NCBI GenBank assembly: GCA_951217055.1
Contig: OX578284.1
Coordinates: 31,336,187 to 31,400,186 of the forward strand
Origin: Gerris lacustris
Lineage: Eukaryota > Arthropoda > Insecta > Hemiptera > Gerridae
Length of the DNA stretch: 64,000 bases
Direction: 5' to 3'
Below are positions 44,800 through 55,227 of the stretch, one piece after another (the stretch's first letter is position 1; the number at the start of each line of letters is the position of its first letter). The notes under the pieces are model-generated. The model saw only the letters and a list, made by a program, of their open reading frames with translations. It was not told the DNA's origin and searched no databases. A program made the translations under genes and the position numbers.

Positions 44800-45559
44800 T
44801 AAAAAATTAATAATTATTCATTTTTGAGATTTAGGCTATGAAGGTTTTAGTTTTAACCTCTAGCCATTTTATTTTGTAAATTTGTAAGACTCATTTTTTA
44901 GATTTAGTAAACAGAGTTTGGAAAATGTAGTAGTCTTGTCCCGTGAGGGTGAACTTCTAGGTTCGGTACTAAACACGAGGATTATGTTCAAATAACAAAT
45001 TATTTCTTAAAATATTGATAATTTAAATATTTTGGTATCATGCTTGATGTTTTTGTTTAATAATTAAAGTTTTTTTGCGTAATATTCTGCGCCATCTAAT
45101 AATTAGATTTTTTTTAATTAAATAAGTTATCAGATTATATACAACGATGGTTCATTAAAAAGTTCAATTCACCGAAAAAGCGGCTGTAATTCACAATAAA
45201 CTCCTGTCCTGAACTCAGCAGTCAAAAGTAATCCATGAAATACTCACCCTTAAAAATATGAAAAGGTCTACTCATTAAAACAAACAATACGATTTTAGAA
45301 AAACAAAAACAAAATCTCACAATTAACCAAAAAAAATTTAATGAAGTGTTTTATAATTATTAAAATATGTTAAACATTATACCAGCATTAAGATGTTTCA
45401 TTAAATTTAATGTTAATTTTTTTTTATTATTCTCTGAAGTATAAATTGTTATAATTATGTACGGATTATATTTCATTATAATATATCTATATAGATAGGC
45501 GTAATATTCTGGAAATTTTCCTCTTTTTCACAAGTCCAAAAAACATCTGACCCATCCCT
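44800..45559. other. No gene; AT-rich
   Basis: AT-rich, with no coding or structural signal beyond short A/T runs. Confidence 0.4.
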
Positions 45560-46045
45560 CTTTCCCTAGGGGCAATTTATTTAAATTAATTTTTGAACCC
45601 GAGGCCCCGCCTTCTCATCTCCCCCTTCCCCCTCGAATATCAATATACTAACATGAAAAACGGGGCCAGTGAAAAAGGGCAAAACAAAGGGAAATTTAAT
45701 ATGCTTTAGGCCGTTTGCAAACTTTTATTGCTTCTACCCCCACACTCTCTCAAGCTACACCAAGGGTTCGCTTTTCTATACTCTTGTTTTTGAACAGATA
45801 ATAATTTTGTGTTTTAATTAAACCGTGTGCCTGGGTTTTTAAGGGAAAAAGAAGGGGTGGGGTCGAGGGTATTATTGGCAATTAGATGGGTAAAAGCGTG
45901 GTTCCTGCTTCAGCATTGCTTTTCACAAAGAGTTCAAACTAGGCTATCTCGCTCTCGTTATTCGGGGGTCCTTTTTTTCGAGGGGGGGAATAATACCTTT
46001 TTGACGTTTTTAAAAAAAACCATGTCCGATACAGAAGCGTAAAAG
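45560..46045. other. GC-richer islet with unrecognised frame
   Basis: 45580-45720 has GAGGCCCCGCC and C-rich runs. A 71-codon plus frame (45827-46042) starts at a non-ATG codon, reads WVKAWFLLQHCFSQRVQTRL and has no recognised motif. Confidence 0.25.
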
Positions 46046-47692
46046 GTGAGATGGATTCTCCTTCTAAATATTAGAGAAATATATATTTTCCACTTCTTTC
46101 AATTCAGAATACTGGATATTTTTACTCCATTTGTTTTTTTGTTTTTTTTTATACCCACTTTAAACAAGTCGTAATTTTTAGGTGTTTTTTTTATTTGAAC
46201 CTTTTTCTAACTTTATTAATTTATACTTGTTTTACTTCTAAAAATATAGAAATACTTGATTTATCGTGTTAGGAAAAAAAGCATTACAAACGCGTAGCTC
46301 ATAAAACTTAGCAATTAACATAAAACAAATCTAGCGTGTTTTATTTTTAATTTGAGTAAAATATTATCATATATCTAACGGGGTAGTAATAAAAGTGAAT
46401 GACGTCTAATAAATTTATTGATAAAGAAAATTAAGCAATACAAAATATAATTGACGAAGGAGTACCAAATGATACAGTCTCTTTATCATGATTACAGTTA
46501 TTCAAATTATACTATCATAACAAAACTTTTTATCTCTTCGTAAAAACATAAGCTACTGACTGCTATAATTCTTGCTTCAACCTAATGTTCATCATTATGA
46601 TTGACTATGATCGAATTTGTTAGATAGCAGTCTATACTTAAACATTAGCGAGGGAGGGTTTATTGTTTTTTTTTCAATTGACTGATCAATGGTAAAATCT
46701 TAGAGTGAGATTTTAGTCACAGTCAATTCTTCAAAGCTAAATTGATGCTCCAGGAAAGCAACCTTATTTATTCTTAACCTTATTTATTCGAAGTGTTACC
46801 TTATTCATCGTGTAACACCCTTGGCCAAGCAAAAACGTCAAAATCTCTGTAAAAGGAACTTAGTCTTAGCTTAATCCCTTATAATGTGCTAGAAAACGAC
46901 AAAGTAACATTCGTTTAACACTCTTGACCAACATCAATACAAAATAAATTAACAGTTTAAGTGTTCATACTCTATGAACATTCTTCTTAAATCTAATTAC
47001 AGTGTTTTCCTTTAAACCTTTTTTTCTTTTCACTTCTATTAGTGTCTTTCATTCTTTTGTTAGGTAGCAGTAAAGAAACCGGATTACAAGAAGTGTACTT
47101 TTATACCTACTATTTAATTGCCGGTTCTAGCGACTAAAGAGAGAAAAAAACATGGGAAAAGTTAGTTTTTTCTACTTTTTGTAGAACATCGTTTTTTTTT
47201 TTTTTTTTTTCATTTAATTGGATCATAAAGGTACTTATTAAAAGGAAGTAAAGGATCTGGAATCAAGTACGTTTCTATTAAGTATACTAATGATATAATA
47301 AAACTCTTTTAATTTGTAACTTGTATGAAAATCGTCATTAATATAAACATTGTTAAAACCGTTGTAAAATAGTCTTTCAAGTTCGTTTTTTTAATTTTTC
47401 ATGATTTAATTTTATTTTCCTTTGTTTATGAACCGAAACCCCAATGTCCAAGGGTTTTGGGGTATCACAGTTAAAAATAATATAATAATACAAGTGTAAC
47501 TTCAATTAGGAATTCTGACACTTTTTTAAAAACAATTTTAGTAAAATAGTGGAAACTGATTGCATAAAGTCTAACTTGTAAGTAATATGGTTCTATTTTT
47601 TATCAAAATAGTTTAGGACATTGCTTCAATAACGATGACCAGCTTAAGTGGTCTAATCCAGTAAGCAAATAAATATTAAAGTTGATATAATT
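46046..47692. other. No gene; AT-rich
   Basis: Mostly AT-rich, with a T run at 47193-47210. TGACCAGCTTAAGTGGTC at 47637-47654 is a copy of the GACCA-stem motif. ACCCCAATGTCCAAGGGTTTTGGGGT at 47439-47464 is a short hairpin. Confidence 0.4.
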
Positions 47693-47902
47693 GTAATAAA
47701 TAGCTTGGTTTTCCGATAAAATCCGCGTCACGAAGGGGTTGAAGTCCGACGAATAGCTTCCCGATGTTTACTTAAAGCAACAACAAGACATACTTAACTA
47801 ATCTGTTTCACCTCTGAAGATGCTTCCAATAGTGGAAGCGAAACGTTGGACTTCAACCCCTTCGTGACGCGGATTTTACTCGAAAACCAAGCTGTTTATT
47901 AC
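47693..47902. mobile_element. Foldback element C, 55-bp arms, 100-nt loop
   Basis: Arms 47693-47747 and 47848-47902 are near-perfect inverted repeats sharing ATCCGCGTCACGAAGGGGTT and GAAGTCC. Only about four positions differ. The loop's right end holds CTGAAGATGCTTCC, a 6-nt loop, then GGAAGCGAAACGTT, a stem joining two short conserved words. The same word pattern occurs near 17356-17412 and 52021-52160. Confidence 0.75.
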
Positions 47903-48699
47903 GAGTCTACCCGCGGAAGCCTAAGCACCAAGGTTATATAATTGGATAGATATGAATTTTGAATATGCGATTTCCTTAACTTTACCTAAGGGAAGCACAG
48001 AATTGTTTAATTTTCAATTGTTTTAAAAATTTCTTTCAGCTATTGCGGTAGCTTTTTTCAGTTTTAAGGTTGGTTTCTTTAATCTATTTTTCTCATAGAT
48101 TTTTAATTAAACGCTGTTCAGATTAAAGATGTTTATATTAAAAATTATCTTTCTATTTCCTTTATCTAATGCCTCTAATATAGTTTTAATAATTATTATA
48201 GGTGTTTGTTCCACACACGTTTTTAAAAAAATAAAAATAAAATAAAATAAATAATGATTATGAAGAAAGGTTTCTCACTACCTGCAAATTCTTATGCCTG
48301 TTTATTTTTAAGCATCAAAGATTAATTATCTGACAAGTGTGGAAAAAGTATTGGATAGGAATGACTTTGTTTATTCTTTAATTCCCTCAGGATAAAGTGT
48401 ACTTAATGCATTCACTTTTTCTTATTTAGTTTTGATATTGTGTAGATTTATTTATTTCTATATTTCCCCTCAGGTTATATAATAATATGATGCAATTTAT
48501 TTTCTATAAATATTTAGTTTATTTCAAAACTGTTTTTAAAAGAGAAATTGGTGTGTTTTCATGTATTTAGTTTGAGGAAGTGCAGTGGTCGCAGTTTTGA
48601 TGCAACATCTCACAGCTTAAGAAAGGTCCTTTATTCTATTGTACTAGAGTGGTTTGTAGAACGGGGTAGGGAAGTTAAAAAACTAGCATTGTATACATG
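47903..48699. other. No gene; AT-rich
   Basis: AT-rich, nothing recognised. Confidence 0.4.
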
Positions 48700-49300
48700 C
48701 AAGTAGCCCCTTACTGAAGTCGTCTGTCCAGTTGTGGAAGGTTCTGCAAGTTAGGGAAGGTTGTCGGAGGGGGTTTCGGGTTTTAGAGGACCCAAGCAAA
48801 GGATCTGCGGAGAGTGTTTTAATAAGCAATTAAGGATTTGGGTTGGATGTCTGCGGCAAGTCTGGATCCTTGAACCTTTTGGAAGGAACCGTCGGGAGGT
48901 CCACAACAGAATCCCCCTCCTTCCTCTTCCACCGACACCGGACCAAAACCTCTTCACCTTTTTCTCCTCTACTTGAATCTCTTGAATAACTGAAACCGTT
49001 TTTGTAATTTTACTTTATTTTTATTTTTTTCTTCCTTGTCTTTTCCCAACAAAAGTTTTTTTTTGTATAGGGTCTATAACCTCACGTTAAAAATCCCCCA
49101 TGCACCCACTTGCATCCTTCGAAAATGCATCTTCCACCCCCTCTTTTTTCTTTATTGTCCGAAAAGGCTGTACTTTTTTTTATGCGTCTGGATTTTGGAA
49201 AGGTCCGTCGACTTCTACTTAAATCACCTACTTAAATGCACTTAACAAAAAAAAAATCGGCGGGGGTATCACCACATGCAAGAAAAATACAAGACGCACT
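48700..49300. other. GC-richer islet with frames on both strands
   Basis: Overlapping frames of about 70 codons (plus 48761-48976, from a TTG; minus 48751-48957) cover the same DNA and neither is recognised. A further plus frame lies at 49036-49245. TTTTGGAAAGGTCCGTCGAC near 49192 and TTTTGGAAGGAACCGTCGGG near 48878 are similar, hinting at an old duplication. Confidence 0.25.
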
Positions 49301-50289
49301 TAAACTTCCCATGACTTAGACACTAAATCTTCGCCTTCCTTTAATCTGATCTGGAAAAAACGTATATAAAAGGACCCACCTCACGAAAAACCTTATTATG
49401 GTTTCAGCCCAACTACAAGAGACAATTTCAAAATATATATCCTCACGACTCTCACTTGAACTCTATACTTTAAATCCTCCCTAATGGTCCCTTCCATGTT
49501 TTAGTTTAACAAATGCACTTAAAAAAAGTTTTTTAAAGAAAAAATAAGAACACTCAATATTCTTTTACGAAATAAATTTTAGAATCTATTCAGTGGACAA
49601 AGGACCAAACCCGTTTAAGAGATAACAAAGAAAGTAAAATAGATAGTATAAAATTTACTTATCTTTAACATTATCTCAGTATTAGCAACAATGCATAAAA
49701 TTGTTTGTCTTGTCTTTTCAAAGGATTTAAGACCTTTACCCTAAAAATATGTTGTAACATTTATAAATTTAAATATTTAACTATGTATTAAGGAATAACA
49801 ACAAAAGGCCCAACAAAGAACTGTGCGCTTATCACGTTACAATTTACAGAATTAGTTTTAATTTCTACTTTAAATTTCTGGTTTAGGAAGCTTTATAAAG
49901 TAAATACATATAATATATAATATGACTAGTTCAAATGAACATTTAATTTTGAATAAAATTTAAGATTTAGTCTATAGCCTAAAGAAATTTACATTGACTA
50001 TGAAATTACGTTTCTTTTGTAGCATAGTTGTTATTCTTTTCAGTCAAAGAGATTTAAACCTGTACCATCACGTATTATGAAACCTGTTGACATTATGCGA
50101 TCCATCAAATACCTGCAAACAAAATCAGAACACTAAATTTTAATTTTTTTAAAAGGAAAAGAGATGCAAGACTAATTCGTAAATTACAAATTAAATTCAC
50201 CTGAAGATAGTATTCTGTTTACCATCTATACCATTACTAACATTATTAATGTTTGTTCTTTCATTATTGCTGCTTCAATAAACTTTTTT
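49301..50289. other. No gene; AT-rich
   Basis: Nothing recognised. CCTGAAGATAGTATTCTG near 50200 is another CTGAAGATG-like word. Confidence 0.4.
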
Positions 50290-50408
50290 TTGCTTACGAG
50301 CTTACTGAAGGTAAAGGAAGCATTGCGGTTATTCTGAAGAAGGAATTTGTCTCCTAATTCCAAATTTTAACAGAAATGCGTTTCAGACATAATTTCAAGG
50401 GAATACTT
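50290..50408 (-). mobile_element. Family 1 3'-end fragment (inverted)
   Basis: GCTTACGAGCTTACTGAAGG then TAAAGGAAGC is the mutated terminal hairpin. TTCTGAAGAAGG and GAAATGCGTTTCAGACATAA follow, as in other inverted copies. It is cut off after about 120 bp. Confidence 0.55.
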
Positions 50409-50527
50409 TTAATCTCAATTATAATTTTGTGCGAACGTCTCTATATCATGAAAATTTCTTTTCCGATTTCACACTGTATTTTATTTTACTACTATAATTT
50501 ATATTTATTATTTATTTTATTCTCCCC

Positions 50528-50614
50528 TGACCTTTCGTCCAGTGACAGGATGCCTTTCGTCCAGTGATAGGATGCGTGATAGGATGCCTTTCGTCCAATG
50601 AAAGGATGCGTGAA
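50528..50614. repeat. Short tandem array, CTTTCGTCCAGTGA unit
   Basis: CTTTCGTCCAGTGACAGGAT occurs three times with GTGATAGGATGC insertions (starts near 50531, 50552, 50588). It lies just upstream of the 172-bp duplication. Confidence 0.7.
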
Positions 50615-50668
50615 ATTACACATTAATTGGCCAACTTTTGTTTTAATACGGGGGCCTCGCTAGCTCGG

Positions 50669-51030
50669 ATAGGAGAACAGTTGGCTCTCAAATCATTTTA
50701 TGTTGGCTTCCTATCATCACAGCATCAGGCGTGGTCACAAATTGGATATGGGACCATAGATATAGGTTCATCGAACCCCTCTCTTAGCGTCCAACCAGCG
50801 CTATATAAATCGTCAAGGTTATACAGGTCCGGTAGTTCTAATAGGAGAACAGTTGGCTCTCCTATCTTTTCATATTGGCTTCCTATCATCACAGAATCAG
50901 GCTAGGTCACAAATTGGATGTGGGACCACAGAGATAGGTTTATCGGGCCCCCAGCTCGATGTCCAACCAGCGCCATATTAATAAGTACCTGCTTATGTCA
51001 ATAGCAGGTACTCAAGGTTATACAGGGTTT
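50669..51030. repeat. Tandem duplication, 2 units of ~172 bp
   Basis: ATAGGAGAACAGTTGGCTCT, TTGGCTTCCTATCATCACAG and GTCACAAATTGGAT(A/G)TGGGACCA, then GTCCAACCAGCGC(T/C)ATAT, appear in the same order starting at 50669 and 50841. CAAGGTTATACAGG follows both. The second unit has an added hairpin, AGTACCTGCTTATGTCAATA closing with GCAGGTACT. The 92-codon plus frame across unit 1 is not recognised. Confidence 0.8.
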
Positions 51031-51329
51031 TACAGCTTAAGCAGCGCTGTCTATAGCGCTGTGCTAACTTCAGTAGTGTGATTGTTAAGTAAGAGAAGTT
51101 AAGAAAAATAGTATTTGAATACGGATATTTTGACTATTTTCTTTTTTTTTTTGTTAAGGTAATTTCTTTTTTTACTAAGTAAAATGTTCTTTTTAATATG
51201 ACTCCAAAAAAAGATGTTGAATCTTTGCTTGTTTCTTTCTTTTTCCTTCGTAAATGTTTTGTATTTTTGTAAATGTTTTTCATTTTAATTTATTTTCGCT
51301 CTTTCTTTTAAGTCCCTATCAACGCATTA
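51031..51329. other. No gene; AT-rich
   Basis: AT-rich after a GCAGCGCTGTCTATAGCGCT word at about 51042. No further signal. Confidence 0.35.
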
Positions 51330-51478
51330 TTACCTAGATATAATCATCAGTGTGAAACAAGTCTCAACCTCTCTGGGATTTGAACTCACTTAGTATTCGA
51401 TTTGTCGATGTTTTGAGTTAGGATCAAGGTTGCGCAGTTGCGAGTACGCTAACCACTTGGCTTCGCCGCTCTCGCAAA
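51330..51478 (-). mobile_element. tRNA-derived SINE, type B, best-preserved head
   Basis: On the minus strand AAGCCAAGTGGTTAGCGTAC is a Ser/Leu-like A box with anticodon-arm context, and GAGTTCAAATCCCAGAGAGG is a perfect B box (GTTCAAATC). The tail GAGACTTGTTTCACACTGAT is shared in part with the copy at 28050. The wide A-B spacing fits a long-variable-arm tRNA ancestor. Confidence 0.65.
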
Positions 51479-52020
51479 TTATAATTATACTTTATTATTT
51501 TATTTATTCAATCACTTTATTATTGTGGATACTAAAAATATAAATATTTAGTTCGTTAGAAATTTTTTAAAATTTCATTTCTAGATTTATCAAAAACTCT
51601 ATTAGGGCGTTGCGTTGGTCCCTCACAATCTGAAGCCAATAGGGATCAACAGCCAGAAATCTTTAACCCTTAATGGCTGTAGAGACTTATTGTGTTAAAT
51701 TATTTTGTGTTTGGCAACCTGCCTTGTTTGTTTTCTAAATATTTTGTTCAATTATATTTTAGACAGAATGACTCTGAATGTCTGGCGAATAAGTTTAATT
51801 TGGTCTCGTTATTCCATTAATTAATTTAACCTGTACTATAAGTCTGAAGTAATTATTTGCCCATGTGACATGAGTCTAAAAATTGAGGGTAGGAATAATT
51901 AAACTCTGTGGAAACCCCCTTTTTTCTTCTTTTATGTGGAAACCCCTTGAAATGATAATACAATGTGTACCTACCTATATACATACTAACTTGATTGTTG
52001 TTCCTCTTCTTTACACCTTG
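51479..52020. other. No gene
   Basis: AT-rich. The 69-codon minus frame at 51853-52062 has no recognised motif and overlaps the following tandem repeat. Confidence 0.35.
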
Positions 52021-52165
52021 AAGAAGAAAATATATATTATCCTGAAAGGTCGCTAAATCCATATTATTAAAGAAGGAAATATATTATCCTGAAACATTGG
52101 TTTATCCATATTATTAAAGAAGGAAATGTATTATCTTGAAACATTGTTAAATCCATATTTTTTAA
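52021..52165. repeat. Tandem repeat, 3 units of ~48 bp
   Basis: AAAGAAGGAAATATATTATC, CTGAAACATTG, TAAATCCATATTATT starts near 52021, 52069 and 52116. Each unit places a GAAGA word and a CCTGAAA word around pairing GGA...TCC-type bases. Confidence 0.7.
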
Positions 52166-52205
52166 TATTTTCTTGACTAATCTTCGCCATTCTTCATAAA
52201 ATAAT

Positions 52206-52649
52206 CTGCCAATTAGTGTGGCACATAGCTTCCTCGCGCTCTAGTACGCAAAGAAAAGATCAGTTTAAGAAATAAAAATACCTCGATAAAAACAATCAAA
52301 AAGTTGGAACGGCACGGCACTGTTCCAGTAAATATTTAACCCTTTCGGTACTGTAGACGTCTATGGACGTAATTAGTAAGTGCCTTAATTAGACTGTAAA
52401 CGTCTATGGAAGTAATCAAAAAATCAAATTATGACCCTCCACCCAATTTTCATTAAAATTGGACGTGTAGTATTTAAGACATGTTGGTTCGCAAAAATTG
52501 AACAGACCGACAGACAGACACGGGACCGAAAATGATCCCTGATGTCTGAAACGGATTTCTGTCTTGGAATTTTTGAAATCGGAACCTAAAATTTTTTCGT
52601 TCTTCAGAACGATTACATAGCTTCCGTTACCTTCGGTAAGCTCGGAAGC
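52206..52649 (+). mobile_element. Family 1 element, reference copy
   Basis: Starts CTGCCAATTAGTGTGGCACA then TAGCTTCCTCGCGC. It contains GACCCTCCACCCAATTTTCA, TTAAAATTGGACGTGTAGTA, ACAGACCGACAGACAGACAC, GATCCCTGATGTCTGAAACG and GATTTCTGTCTTGGAATTTT. It ends with GCTTCCGTTACCTTCGGTAA/GCTCGGAAGC, an ~12-bp stem with a GCT bulge and a TTC loop, then AAAA. Start and end share ACATAGCTTCC. No ORF, pol III box or terminal inverted repeat is evident, so its class is unassigned. Confidence 0.85.
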
Positions 52650-53333
52650 AAAATATTTAAACCCTTTAACCTACAACAATATTATAAATCGGTACAAAAG
52701 TGTGTACATAATTTTTATAAAATAAACAAATAAAATAGCTTTAATGTATATATCAAGGCCTTTAAAATGATATACCACACAATATTAAAAACCATAAAAA
52801 GTGTTCACGTGACACGGCACACCAGAAAAAGTTTACTCTTATGTTCTCAGCAAATAGGATGAACTAATGAAATAAAATATACTCAATTTAAGCATTAGTA
52901 TGAGATTCATGTGTCTTAATCAGAAATAAAATCGGTCAACTATTATAGAAACTATGGCCATTCAAAGACAAACAGGAAAAAATACCAAAATTATCACCAT
53001 CTACGGTACAATCGTTGATGATACGACAAAACGTCATAGGACCAAATTTGTAGATCTTTTAAAACCAGTTACCGCTGGTGCTATCCGTTTTCCAATACAA
53101 CTTACCGTTTAGCAGCAATTATTCCCCGATACAGCTTAAAAATCAAGACGCCCATTTTTATTTTTTTAAGGGGGGGGGGAAGGAGGGGGAAAAGTGAACT
53201 TTGTATAATTATTTTGGTTCATAATATGGATGTTGCGCGTCGAATGGCGCAAACCGCAAGTTTCTAGCTCTTCTGGAAGTGGGTAAACATTAATGACAGC
53301 CAGTGAGTCAGTTAGACATGCGGCTGTATAGTA
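52650..53333. other. No gene; AT-rich
   Basis: A G-rich run lies at 53170-53189. TCGTTGATGATACGACAAAA near 53011 has no coding context. Nothing recognised. Confidence 0.4.
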
Positions 53334-54060
53334 TACTAGCTGAATACCCGTGCTTCGCTACGGGGTGTTTTATTTTCAATTTAATGGATTTATAAACTAC
53401 CATCAAGAAACATTTAAATTATTTTACAAAGCGAGAATATCTAGATTCTATCCCTCCCCCTTATTAACAACAAGTATTAACTTCCTAACTTTTGAAGATC
53501 GGTCTGGGCTCAATTCCCCTTCTTTTCTTACTGTCTCTATGTTCCCCTTAGGGATAAAATTTTAGAAAATCTCTATTGGCAGATATAAATATAATTTAGA
53601 AATTATTATACTACGTATGCACTCGTAGATTTTATTTTAGAATTTTAAAGAAGTGGTCATGATTAAGTTAGTAAAGGTTTAGGCACGGTAAGGCGTGATT
53701 TATTAATTATTGCCTTAATATCTAAAAATAAATCTAAATATTTTTTGACAGTGATTGAAAAGTAATTTCTTTAACAGTTCTTCCTACAGAAATTTCCACA
53801 AAACATAAAATATGGTCAGTAGTTTCTTCTGCAATTTTGGTTAAATACATTTTTTATGAAAAATGAAATAAGAATTTTGAAATCTACTTAGAAGCCCCGT
53901 TCTCAGCTCCATATAAAGCTACCAATATATCCTTTATCACCTGCAGAATTAAGCTTAACATTGTACCCAAGAACCTCCAAAATCTATTCAGCCATTTGGA
54001 CGTGATTGACGCACAGACAGACAGATATAAAATTTTCTAAACTTAAATTCGTTGTCAGGA
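53334..54060 (+). mobile_element. Decayed non-LTR-like retroelement piece
   Basis: Begins TACTAGCTGAATACCCGTGC then TTCGCTACGGGG, a hairpin-forming start (CCCGT...ACGGG) that I recall as common in arthropod interspersed repeats. It ends GTGATTGACGCACAGACAGA then CAGATATAAAATTTT. The GACAGACAGA plus AT-rich end is typical of RTE-like elements. There is no intact reverse transcriptase. Class is inference only. Confidence 0.35.
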
Positions 54061-54078
54061 CTACTCATTCAGTGGAAC

Positions 54079-54236
54079 TCTCCACAGCTCGGGCCTCCAT
54101 GTTCTCTAGTGGAGAGATAACCTTATGTAGAGCTAAAATGTAAAATCAATAAAATAGATAAATTTATGTACTAAAATATTATTTATGTATTAATATGTTT
54201 TATTCAATAAAGGTATTTAAAAAAAAAAAAAAATAA
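54079..54236 (+). mobile_element. Family 4 repeat, copy 2, with AATAAA and A tail
   Basis: CTCTCCACAGCTCGGGCCTC...TCTAGTGGAGAG forms a hairpin. AAATTTATGTACTAAAATAT, TATTTATGTATTAATATG and TTTTATTCAATAAAGGTATT follow, then 13 A. AATAAA placed 10 bp before the A tail is a normal polyadenylation arrangement, so the family was made by copying a polyadenylated RNA. Confidence 0.75.
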
Positions 54237-54334
54237 TAATAAAAAAAAAAATGAATAAATACAAAATTTTAGCTCAATCGGATAAATGTACAGACACAAC
54301 AATTATTAGTTTTTTATACATAGATATAGATATA

Positions 54335-55080
54335 TTTTTCCATTTTACCCCCTAAATGTACATAACAATAATTGTACAGCACTCTTAAAGAGCTTTTCAA
54401 CGGAATGCATCGTGAAAGGTTTTCATTACTTTGACATTTGTACCCCGTACCCCTGTGTACCAAAATCAAAATTTCGAAAATGCATGAAGTCAGTGACCTT
54501 CCCCTTTTCCCCTTGCTTTGAAGGTCAAGTGTGCAAATTTTCATTGAAATCGGAATAAAACGGTAGATTTGAATAAAGAACACACACACACGCGCCCGTT
54601 CGCGCGCGCGCGCGCACACACACTTACGTTGACATTTACACACACTTACGTTGACAATTTCCTTTTTACCCCTCTACTAAATGAAAATAATGACAAAAAC
54701 GTACATTACAATTACTTTTCTCTTAAAGAGCCTTTCAACGATATGCATCATAAAGGGTACCTATCAATTACTTTGACATTTGTACCCCGTACTCCTGTGT
54801 ACCAACATTTTAACTTTATAATCTCATGTAAGCAGTACACTCATAGACACTTCATTTATATATGATAAAAGACACTCATAGACACTCTTCATTTATATAA
54901 GATGTAGTTATACATATTTTTCCATTTTACCCCCTCCTAAATGAAAATATGACAAAACTGTACATAACAACAATTACTGTACTTTTAAAGAGCTTTTCAA
55001 CTATATGCATCATTAAAAGTATTCATTACTTTGACATTTGTACCCCGTATCCCTGGGTACAAAAATAAAAATTTCGCAAA
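54335..55080. repeat. Three direct copies of a ~150-bp segment
   Basis: The sequence from TTTTCCATTTTACCCC through AAAGAGCTTTTCAAC and ATGCATC to ATTACTTTGACATTTGTACC then CCGTACCCCTGTGTAC occurs at about 54335-54480, 54655-54815 and 54915-55080, with spacers between. It is probably a tandemly reiterated internal domain of the retroelement remnant in this cluster. Confidence 0.75.
54580..54623. repeat. (CA)n(CG)n(CA)n tract
   Basis: ACACACACACACGCGCCCGT followed by a run of about eight CG dinucleotides and then CACACACAC. From 54600 to 54623 purine and pyrimidine alternate without a break, the classic Z-DNA-forming pattern. Open frames across it on both strands are artefacts. Confidence 0.9.
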
Positions 55081-55222
55081 ATCCTTTCTTAGTGGATGCC
55101 TATGATATGAACCGAGTGTATCCTCAAAATTTCAAGTCTCTCGGTTAAGCAGATTTTGCTGTGCGTTGATTCTATGTCAGTCAGTCAGTCAATCAGGACA
55201 TTGCCACTTATATTATAGATAG
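55081..55222 (+). mobile_element. 3' tail of retroelement-like repeat
   Basis: TCCTCAAAATTTCAAGTCTC, TGCTGTGCGTTGATTCTATG, CAGTCAGTCAGTCAATCAGG and ACTTATATTATAGATAGG form a typical tail with short tandem CAGT and an AT-rich terminus. RTE-like non-LTR elements end in this style; assignment is from memory. Confidence 0.35.
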
Positions 55223-55227
55223 GCATA

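Noticed and set aside
54314..54865. Frames of about 100 codons on both strands
   Set aside because: They cross the (CA)n(CG)n tract and the triplicated repeat; frame openness is a by-product.
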